From contig CM051034.1 in assembly GCA_027627225.1 (NCBI GenBank), forward strand, positions 44,094,548 to 44,158,547: a stretch of 64,000 nt of DNA. The letters run 5' to 3'. Position 1 is the stretch's first letter. Every line of letters begins with the position of its first letter. This DNA comes from Congeria kusceri (Eukaryota > Mollusca > Bivalvia > Myida > Dreissenidae). The notes below the pieces were generated by a model. It worked only from the letters and a program-made list of their open reading frames with translations, was not told where the DNA came from and did no database searches. A program made the position numbers and the translations under genes. Shown piece by piece: positions 10,601 through 19,247 of this stretch.

Positions 10601-13600
10601 TATTATGCACCCCCCCATGGAAGATGACGGAGTACTAGTATAGGCCTATTGGTTGGCGAATGTCGGTCGGTCGGTCTATTGGTCGGTCGGTCGGTAGACC
10701 ACTTTTGTTTCCGCTCTCTAAGTCCAACAGTGGTATCCGATCTTCACCAAATCTCGGCCAAGTTCGCTAATCAGCTAAATCGCAACAGAAATTGTGGAGT
10801 TATGGCCTTTGAATGATATGAAATTCGCCTTTTTAGCCGTTGCCGCTTCTAAGTCAAACAATTTTCTATATCTTCAGCAAACTTCGTGAAAATGTTTGTG
10901 AGCGTAATATCGCGGCCAAGTTTGATAATCAGCCAAATTGCCCCAGGATTTGTGGAGTTATGGCCCTTGAATTATCTGAAATTTGCCTATTAAACATTTT
11001 ATTAAATCTTTGTGAGCAGAATGTCTTGGTTAAGTTCGATAATCAACCAAATCGCATAAGGAAATGTGGAGTTTTGACCCTTCATTGATCTAAAATTGGC
11101 CTTTTTAGCAGTTTCCGCTCTTTATGTCCAACAGTTCTCATCCGATCTTTACCAAACTTGACAATTTAAAGATTGCTTTTAACCTAGTAGGGGCATACCT
11201 GTGTTACAAACAGCTCTTGTTTTTAGACGGATCCGATATTTCCCTCCAGTTTACGAGTTCCGTACGGAGTTCCTGTACAACAACTTGCATTATGGGATCG
11301 TGGCCTACCTCAGCGAGCTACTGGGCGGGAAACCATGGGAGGATCTGATAAAGGAACGCTTCTATGATCCGCTAGGTGCAGTACTCATTCATGCTTATCA
11401 ATTTTAGTCGGTGAGTCTATGGCATATATAGCAACGAAATAAGTGGACTGTCATATGTCTGGCTAGCGCAGTTGTTGGTACACTCGCTTCTCACCTACGT
11501 GTCCCGGGTTCGCTCCCCACACGGCGCATGTGAGTTTGGTTGGTGGTCACCATAACGGACATGTGGGGTTTCACAAGACCACACCAAAACTTGAATACAC
11601 TTCAGTAAAATATAAATAGCTGGAAATTGCAGCTATAATTCAGAATTCGTCACAACTTTAGGTGTGTCTAGTAAAATTAGGCATGGATGTTGGCATACAT
11701 CCCAGGTCCTAACATACTGCAGCTTCGGCGCGAAAGGACCTGATAAACACGGCAAATACATATATAGGACTACCATATAAAAATGTTGGCGCTGTGACAA
11801 GACACGGCTGTACATGTGCATGTCGCCATAATAGTTAGGAACTTCCATTCAGTGCTATAATTTATCTTTGTTATTTAACATTAAAATTATGTTGTATAAT
11901 TTATTAAATAATAATAATAGTAATAACTTTATTTCAAGAAGAATTCACCTTAAGCTAGAACATAACTTTTTTACAATGTGGTCTTCTTAAAATAACATGA
12001 CCACTCAGTTACAAAAAATATATAGTCATTGCAAAGCGTTTGATACATGCGCTCTCTCCTTTTCTCCGTTGAACATGTAAATCAAATTTAAGTACAGTTT
12101 AAATGCAAAAAGACTTCGTATAGAGTATGTATGAGGGTTTGTTTATTGTTGAAGCATACAATTAAGCACCTATCAATATTTTCCCCCGGGGGGGGGGGAT
12201 GAGGCGAGATGACCCAGGAGAATTGACTCATTTTATTTTTGGGGGTCTAATTCCCCATATAGAGCCAAACATATTTGTCTAAATTCCCTGAGTGGGAGAT
12301 GCCTTACTGGCTTATGAAGTTATCAAATGGCCCGGGTGCCAATATTACCGGGATCTTAAATCCGAAAAAGTATATTTCCCGGGACCCGAAATCATTCGGC
12401 GTATCAAATTCCCGCCTGTCGGGAATCGCTTTCAGTCTTAAGTCCTGTATATGTCCGCCGCTACCTACCCCCCCCCCCCCCGGGGGGGGTGGAAATACTG
12501 ATAGGTGCATTATGACCTCTATGCCCAGTACTCCGAAGCATGCAATCTTTCTTGTTATCTGTATGTACGTCAACCGTCCCCATAACAGTTTAATCTTTAT
12601 TTGCTTCCCGTTAATTTTGTTGTGTGTTCGAGCCTAGTTTCACGTTAATATACACTAAGTGTTATGGTCAGCTACTTAGTGATACCTGCTAAGCACCGCC
12701 TACATCCAGGCTTGGCGAGTAAGATGCTCGCTCTATTTTGTAGGTTGTTTGTTATCAGTTCGTCTTAAGACAGTCAGACTGAATAAACGTGTTAAAATCA
12801 ATCCCTGTTGGATCTCGAATAAACCTATTCCGTAAGGGTCCATAACAGTACATTGGAATAGTACACTAATTATTGTGCGTTATTGTTTATTTATGATTAT
12901 TTAAGAAATAATTTTTTAGATTTTAGGTTTAGAGTCTGATGCGTAGGAATAAAACTACGAGAGGGCGTCAGTCCGAGTGGTTTAATATACCGCAACAGAA
13001 CGACAAACCGTTGTTTATTAGCCGATAAACAACGATATTGAGAAAATTATTTCGATTCTGATCTGAAAACATATTCTGCAATTGCAATGCGAACTATATT
13101 TTACAGTTTCGAAACTATTTTTTTCGGGGTGTTTATTGACATTTTGTTCTTTGTTTATAGCACATGTCATTTTAGATTAATTGATAACACGTCTTTGGAC
13201 GCCATTTGGTGCGTATATAATACGTTTTCTGTACGTTGATTGGTACTAGCAGGTTTTTATGTTTACTTACATTTCAAAATTCTAAGAAGTCACTGGTTTA
13301 CATAGGAATGACCAACTCCGACTTCCTGGGGCGTGTCGATCGGAAGGCGAAGGACGTTGCCCAGGGTTACGCGGACAACAAGGTCGACGGCGGCTTGCTA
13401 CCAGTACCGGAAGAAGTCAACAGGTACTCGGCAGTCTGATTGTTGTATATTTTAGAAATAGTTGTCGATTTTGAGTTGTTTATCGAAAATAAACAACGAC
13501 TGTGTGTTCTGATGCGCTACAATTAAACCGCGAGAACTTTAGCCCGAGTGTTTAATATACGCCGTCCGAACTAAAAAATCGTTGTTTATTTACAGATAAA

Positions 13601-16600
13601 CAGATGTAAAGCGAAAATTATTTCGATTCTAAAATGACTTTACAACATATTCTGCAATTACCCTACGAAGTATATTTTACAGTTTCGGAACTACTTTTTC
13701 GAGTTTTTTATTGGCAATTTAACAACGGAAATTTTGCGCGTGTCATGTTAGAATCAAGTTTTAGACTTTAGAGTCATTCTTTGGCTATGGAAGCATTACA
13801 TGAGGATTTCTTGTCGTTTTTGAATTCAGCTCCTAAACAATTCTACACAAATTCGATCGGCAGATAGTCTATAAATTAAAAAAATAGTCATGTTCTGGGA
13901 CATTCATGTCAACCAATAAGAGCGTTTGTTTCATGTTCTTGAAAGTAATTTATTTTGAATGAGATATTAAACCGCTTTTTCGGACTTTACTTCACGACTT
14001 TGCATTGAATGTGGCACAAGGTGTCGAGTGAAAAAGTCATAAATATGAAATATTTGCCCATTATTTGAATTTCCAAATACTGAATATAAGCCGTACGTAT
14101 GAGACCCTTCGCCGGCAATTTAAAAGTTGTCCGGCAAAAATATACGTGAAAAAAATATATAGGGGGTCCGGGGCCATGCAAGCACATCGCATCATGGAGG
14201 GGCGGGGGATACCGCAACAGTTTTGTAAGACGGTAATAACATACGCTAATGGGAATACTTCGAAAAATGTTGGCTGGAAAACACGTTTTTATAACGAAAT
14301 TTTAGGAAGCCGACGTTATAATGCCTCAATCATTTAAAACGCTACGAATAAGAAAAAAAAAACGCTAACGCAGATTGTTCATACATATCACGTGGTGATT
14401 AAGCATTTTGTATGTAAATGGACCTCTTAGCTCCTTTTTATGAGATTGTGGATTGTTACACATTTCTACATGGATGTGATGACCCTCAATTTAAATGCGA
14501 GGTCTTTTTATCTATTGATGAGGTATTTAGTCATTTGCTCCATTTACAAATGGATTAATGCGGGTACTTAGCTTTAAATATTTAAAAACAGTGACTTCTT
14601 TGCACATTAACACGACGACCAAGTCATAAACGTTCCTTTATGTACATCGTAATTTTTACGAGTGATACAATTTTATGCTTTCCGGTGGTTTATAGGGAAA
14701 TGTAGAAGAAATCAAATTGGTAATTCATGGTTTTAAAACATGTTTTAAACGGTGAAAATACCACTGTGATACTGAAACTACTTTCCACCGGGAAGTCGCA
14801 AAATGCCGAAATTACACATTTTGAAGCTTAAAATAAAAGTAAAATTTGAAACCAACAAATATCCTCAATATATATGTATCCCATTACCAACACAACATTT
14901 TACATGAATGTTAGAACTGGCGTTATCACAAAGTTTTAATAAGCTTGCGGTTTCATTTTAAAGACTTAGATTTTTTTAGTTTTTGATTTTTATCTAGACG
15001 TACGCACGTGCGTGCGCCCATGCATGTATGAACACCTTAAATATACTAACGTAAAGGGATTCGACTCCAAAGAATGAAAGCATTCCCCATTCGTGTCTAC
15101 TAAGGGGATGGAGCGTGTACGCCGGGTCGGTCGGCCTGATGAGTTGTTCTGAAGACATTACCAATTGGATGCTGCTACAGCTGGGGAGAGGAAGTGGGCG
15201 CTCCCCGGGCGCACCGGAAGTGCTGACAGCCGCGGATTTGCAGCAGACGCACTCTCCCCAGACCCTCATGCGGAGCTCCTCGGCGGAGAAGCATTTCCAC
15301 AGGCCTTTGACTCCCTTCACGGTCACGGAGACGGGGTACGCGTTCGGATGGATGACTGGCCATTATAAAGGTAAAAACATGTCCAACTTTGTCATGGGCT
15401 GTCCGGATAGCGCAGTGCTTGGTACACTAGCTTTTCACCTAGACAGCCCGGGTTCCGCTCCCCACTCAGCGCATGTGAGTTTGGTTAGTGGTTACCGTGC
15501 CGGACAGATGGGGTTTCCTCCGGGTATTCCGGCTTTTCCCCACATCACAAGACCACAAATTTAAAATACTTCAGTAAAAATCAGATAGCTGGAAATTGCA
15601 GCCGTGAATCAATTCGTCCCAACTTCCGATGTGTCTCTAAAAGTAAAATTAGGAAAGGATGCTGGGACACACCCTGCAGGGTCTTCACATAATGCAGCTT
15701 ATGTAAAGGATCTCATAAACTTCTAAATACACACATGCACACACGCGTTTCTCACTGCGGCGATCACTGTCGAAGTCGATGTGTAGTAAGTTGTCCATAT
15801 GCAAGACACCGTCTCTTCCGGGTACTCAGGTTTTTCCCACGTTGGCCACCATCACAACAGCTTATTAGTTTAGACATTTTTATTAAAGCTCGATTATGTC
15901 CACCAAAGTCCGAGTCTTGTTGAGACACTTTCGAGTCATTTCCTGAGTAGAAACATTACTTGGTGTCGTTGAGAAAGGTCGCTCGAACGCTGCCGGAGTG
16001 TGGATCGTGCTGACGAGGCATACATTCGTGTAGGACCATTATTTGTCACAAATCATATTTTTCACATATCATATTTTTCACATTTATAAAAAATGGGATC
16101 GCGTTTTTCACAGGTGTGAAAATTGAGATCTTATTCTTCATACATCACGGTTTTATTCTCCACATTTTCTGTGAAGTCTGTGATCGAATCCACTTTTCGA
16201 TATGCAATGAAATTATATATTTCTGTGAACCTCGCGACTACCCCGTTTTTTACCAGTCACATTCTTCACACTTAAAATGTGACAAATGCGATCCTATTTT
16301 CCACAGGTGTGTGAAAAATACGATTTGTGAAAAATATGATCCTACACACCGTACCCCCTACGCCACTGCGACTGCAAAATCAAAATTGAGGCGTGTCATT
16401 CCGGATACGGCTAATCCCCGACGACGCTTTCCGCCTACAGTGGATTTATGTTTAGAAGAGACGTCCTTGAAACAGAAAATACCATACAAATCGGAAGTGC
16501 CGTCCTGGATTAGCATTTGCAGACTGCACATGCTAATCCGGGACGACACTTAACGCACATGCAGTTAGTCCGGTTTTCCCACGACACTCTCATATTAATT

Positions 16601-18062
16601 AAAATCACGCAGTTTCACAGCGGATAAAACCTCGTAAACTACGAAATATAACCGAACAACAGAATTGCGCAAAATATTTCAAAATATTTTATTACGTGCA
16701 GTTTGATTCTAAACAAATGAATAATGCACGGTATCTTCTTTTTAAAACCTGTCGGTATTTGGTGGGGAAACGTGTGAACAATTCTCCATTAGTATGGCGT
16801 TTACATAGAAAGCGTTTCTTTTCTTTAGGATATAAAATGTTACGTCACGCCGGAACCACGTACGGGTACTCGTCGCTGGTGACGTTGCTACCTGACGTAA
16901 ATATCGGCGTGTTTACGTCAATGACGGGAGAGGACGAAACCAACGTAAATAGGACGTTAATACATAGGTATAACACTTCTGAAACTAATCTTGTTTTCAT
17001 TCTTTGTGCGATGAATGGCAGGGTATAGATCTGGGTTCCATCGTTTTCGGGTAATAACTTTTGTATAGTTTGGCTTCAATAACTCTAACTACATAGGCGT
17101 TCGCTTGGAATCTTGATAAGAATTATATGCGGATGTCGTAGAGCAAAAGACAATGCTGTAGTGCCTACATTGTTTAGATTTTTTTAAACTGTAAAAAATG
17201 TATGTGTTTGGTCGCTTTCTCTACAGCTATCTCTTAGATACTTTACTAGGCCAGGAACCAGTCATCAATGAGACGACAGTTTGCACGTTTCCGGAACCCT
17301 GGTACCGGGTGAGCTACAGCGCGCGCGGTCCTTTTGTAAAAACAATTCCACCAAGCCGGGCATTGGCACAGTACACCGGTGTGTACCATCATATCGCCTA
17401 CGGTGATGTGGTCGTGTCTATTAATAGCACTGTCAACCACTTGCAGGCAAGTATTGCGTTGTCTTCCACATAGCCTTGCTCTTTAAACGATTCAGTTTCT
17501 TTTTCAAAAACGATTTAATTACCTGTTGGCAGAACGATGGTTTTGATTTGAAGACAACAATGATGATGATGAAAATAGTTAACGGATGATGATGATGATG
17601 AAATGATGAAGCACCTATTAGTGATGATGATGATGTTGATAGTGGTGATGGTGACGACGATGATGATGATGACGACGACGACGATGATGATGATGAAGAT
17701 GATGACGACGACGATGATGAAAAGTAATGATAATAATAATGTTGAAAATGTTAATGTTGATGATTACGACAGCAACGATCGACGGTGATGAATTTGATGA
17801 TGAGGATTTGTCTTGTGTTACTCGACAGCTTGACTACGGTATAGGACACTGGCTACTCTACCCTGCCCACAAGACCGATACCTTCATCGGTGAAGCGTTC
17901 GGTTTCATGTACCGCCTGGCGGACCTAGTCACCGGCGTGCGCTTTCGCACGGATAAGCACACGGCGGACACCCTTGAGCTTCCGGACCTGGAGTATAGGG
18001 ACCCGCCCGTGTTCGTGAAAATATCGGTCCTCGTACCCTCGAACCCAGGGCTTGTGGGTTAG
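7658..18062 (+). CDS. Secreted serine beta-lactamase-like hydrolase (LACTB/gigasin-6 type), 9 exons, 534 aa
   Basis: Exons: 7658-7765, 8671-8870, 10279-10449, 11227-11375, 13306-13423, 15105-15370, 16829-16967, 17227-17446, 17829-18062. Phases agree at every junction and give 534 residues. Residues 1-24 form a signal peptide (MVKSNFWPRFIILLSALCL). The three motifs of the beta-lactamase/penicillin-binding fold are present: S85-M-S-K88 (nucleophile and base), Y177-N-N179, and H344-A-G346 in place of the KTG box. A typical ATVRDLMTH segment precedes the YxN block. Family members hydrolyse amide or ester bonds, but the substrate here is unknown. Secreted molluscan relatives include the oyster shell protein gigasin-6, so an extracellular or shell-matrix role is possible but inferred. 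The last 150 residues are a C-terminal extension (WYRVSYSARGPF, YTGVY). Intron 8 has a GC donor. The start is chosen because it gives the signal peptide and is in phase. Confidence 0.88.
7798..8620. repeat. About 32-bp minisatellite in intron 1 of the hydrolase gene
   Basis: Degenerate units 'aaagcacggactagttgtaa' followed by 'atcttagtaactt' run for about 0.8 kb and stop about 50 bp before exon 2. A higher-order repeat is visible near 7850-8000, where a block of about three units is duplicated almost exactly. Confidence 0.85.
9095..9170 (+). repeat. tRNA-like SINE head (degenerate)
   Basis: The A-box-like 'agcgcagttggtcaaagcg' is followed about 40 bases later by a disrupted B-box-like 'ggttccttcgatacc'. 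It lies in intron 2 of the hydrolase gene. The fold is too imperfect for a working tRNA; a decayed tRNA-derived SINE is the simplest reading. Confidence 0.4.
10606..11222 (+). repeat. Dispersed repeat R3, copy 2, abutting exon 4
   Basis: It shares with 6714-6935 the run of 'tcggtcggtagaccac', 'ctctaagtccaacag', 'taacctagtaggggcata' and the end 'acaaacagctc'. Internally it holds about three further degenerate copies of 'ttccgctctttatgtccaac/tggagttatggcc'. It ends within a few bases of the acceptor of exon 4 of the hydrolase gene. Confidence 0.75.
11457..11748 (+). mobile_element. tRNA-derived SINE S1, copy 1 (intron 4)
   Basis: The tRNA-like head has an A-box-like 'tagcgcagttgttggtacac' and a B-box-like 'cccgggttcgctcccc'. 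A conserved body follows ('gcgcatgtgagtttggttgg', 'agctggaaattgcagc', 'tgtgtct'), ending 'aggacctgataaac'. It aligns along its length with 15401-15720. Confidence 0.8.
12165..12509. mobile_element. PIF/Harbinger-like MITE M1, copy 1 (intron 4)
   Basis: This is a 345-bp element with terminal inverted repeats starting [A/T]GCACCTATCAATATTT and followed by C/G runs, flanked by a TTA duplication (12162-12164 and 12510-12512). The interior ('attaccgggatcttaaat', 'cattcggcgtatcaaattcc') matches 23380-23705 in the opposite orientation. There is no transposase. The 3-bp TWA target duplication is characteristic of PIF/Harbinger elements. Confidence 0.8.
12660..12847 (+). mobile_element. Solo-LTR-like element, 188 bp
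   Basis: The element is bounded by TGTTATGG and CCATAACA, the TG...CA inverted ends usual for LTRs. Two AATAAA signals lie in its last third (within 'ctgaataaacgtg' and 'tcgaataaacc'), as expected of an R/U5 region. The flanking five bases do not match, so insertion followed by LTR-LTR recombination is not proven. Confidence 0.45.
12935..13150 (+). repeat. Dispersed repeat R4, copy 1, upstream of exon 5
   Basis: It shares with 13515-13735 the blocks 'tctgatgcg', 'gtccgagtggtttaatatac' (variant 'gcccgagtgtttaatatac'), 'cgttgtttatt', 'aaaattatttcgattct' and 'tattttacagtttcg'. A fragment ('gatgcgtaggaattaaatca') also occurs near 32610. Confidence 0.7.
13515..13735 (+). repeat. Dispersed repeat R4, copy 2, downstream of exon 5
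   Basis: This is a direct-orientation copy of 12935-13150. The two copies bracket exon 5 of the hydrolase gene (13306-13423). Confidence 0.7.
14685..14880 (-). repeat. Dispersed repeat R1, copy 2 (partial)
   Basis: It contains 'tccggtggtttatagggaaa', 'ttggtaattca' and 'gaaaccaacaaatatcctc', which match the R1 copies at 1-335 and 21185-21600. It lies in intron 5 of the hydrolase gene. Confidence 0.6.
15401..15720 (+). mobile_element. tRNA-derived SINE S1, copy 2 (intron 6)
   Basis: The head reads 'gtccggatagcgcagtgctt' with a B-box-like 'gcccgggttccgctcccc'. The body is shared with 11457-11748 and ends 'ggatctcataaac'. It starts only 30 bases after the donor of exon 6 of the hydrolase gene. 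Confidence 0.8.
15861..16015 (-). mobile_element. tRNA-derived SINE S2, copy 1
   Basis: Read on the minus strand it carries the core shared with 39301-39475 and 54670-54863: 'acaccaagta', 'aggaaatgactcgaaa', 'tgtctcaac' and 'taatcgagct'. The tRNA-like head at the right end is degraded. The core resembles that of broadly distributed metazoan tRNA-SINEs (MetaSINE or V-SINE type), from memory. Confidence 0.65.
16028..16347. mobile_element. MITE M2 with long terminal inverted repeats
   Basis: The left end 'gtgtaggaccattatttgtc' and the right end (reverse complement 'gtgtaggatcatatttttca') are imperfect inverted repeats extending about 38 bases and rich in 'atttttcac'. Length is 320 bp with no coding potential. 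The target duplication could not be identified. It lies in intron 6 of the hydrolase gene. Confidence 0.65.
16365..16615. repeat. Hairpin-bearing repeat ('ggattagc...gctaatcc')
   Basis: It contains the hairpin 'gtcctggattagc' / 'gctaatccgggac', a second half-site 'ggctaatcc', and 'gacgacgctttccgcc' / 'gacgacacttaacgc'. This pattern resembles a very abundant repeat I associate from memory with Dreissena sequences; that link is unverified. Confidence 0.55.
17560..17735. repeat. (GAT)n/(GAC)n microsatellite in intron 8
   Basis: Interrupted runs of 'gatgatgatgat' and 'gacgacgacgac' lie between the GC donor at 17447 and the acceptor of exon 9 at 17828. Confidence 0.9.
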
Positions 18063-18093
18063 CAACAAGAGCGCTAAGCTTTAAATATATTTT

Positions 18094-18163
18094 AATAAAC
18101 GTGTTGTTGAAACATGTCCATGTATACATATATACCTTAATTTATAAATGTTGAATAAATAAA
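18094..18163 (+). promoter_or_regulatory. Poly(A) signals of the hydrolase gene
   Basis: AATAAA occurs at 18094-18099 and overlapping copies at 18154-18163, the first signals after the TAG at 18060-18062. This predicts a short 3' UTR of about 60-120 bases. Confidence 0.55.
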
Positions 18164-18165
18164 GG

Positions 18166-19247
18166 TAGTAAAATATTGTTTAGGAGAAAAACAATGTGAT
18201 TTACGGTATGTCTTGTAACAATGGTGTTTCACAATATAATATACCACATTTCAGAGATTTTTCTTTGTTTTTCGGTATTCAATAAATGTGATATCAAAAC
18301 AGTAACTGGTGGGCGGAGCCTAATATGTAAGCTTATCGTGCAATAACTATCGTGCGGTATATTGACATTTAGTTGTAATTTATACGCATTGTACGGTAAG
18401 CTTGCAAATTCGATCGCATCACGTGACCTTGCGATAGATGTCAAGCATGTCAGACATCACGTAACGTCTACGAACTGCCCATTGGGACCGGCATTGTAGA
18501 AAGTTGCGATGTGATTGATAAATATAATACAAAACAAAACTTTTACCACCCTTTGACCTCAATATGTTAATTATTTAATCTTGCCCTGCGGTCTCGTTAA
18601 ATAACTAACATATTTCGGTCCAAGTATGCTACAACTATTGCAGGTTGGTGAATGGAAATTAATTTGGGAAGAAGTTTAAAATGTTAGTGTCAAAAACTGG
18701 AAAGGCCATCTATTCTTTCGCGGCTTAAAGGCATGATTCAGTACAACGTGCTATACCAATCAGTAAGTTATTATTTTGTATATCTTTTCAATGAAAGAGA
18801 ATTCTTTTTCCAACAAAATGGTATACCGTTACATTGACATCGAGTTCCGAGCGAATTTAGTAAAGCGCAAATTTGTAAGTTAGTAGCTAAAATTTGACAC
18901 ACACCCATAACTGTGCGTTACGACTAACCATTTGCGTAGATTCCCCATGAAGTGGTCATTCCTTAGCCAGTAACCGTCGCTTTGTTTGTAATAATACTTA
19001 AACATGAATGCTATTTTCGCATACTGAAAGAATTCCAGTTTTCGTATAGAGTAGCGTCAATACGTCAAAATACTGCGCCGTTAACCGAATACTGAGGTTG
19101 CAATATAGATTTTTGGTCTCGTACCATTACCAAATTCCAGTTTTCGTAGAGTAGCGTCAATACGTCAAAATACTGCGCAGTAACCCGTATACTGAGGTTC
19201 CGATATAGATTGTTGGTATCTTACCATTACCAAATATATGTTCTACA
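18166..19247. other. Intergenic between convergent genes, with a 2-copy tandem repeat
   Basis: No exon is seen. A unit of about 104 bp is present twice at 19029-19234 ('aattccagttttcgta', 'agcgtcaatacgtcaaaata', 'ctgaggtt', 'accattaccaaat'). It ends 14 bases before the stop codon of the minus-strand BTB gene, so it forms part of that gene's 3' UTR. Confidence 0.6.
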
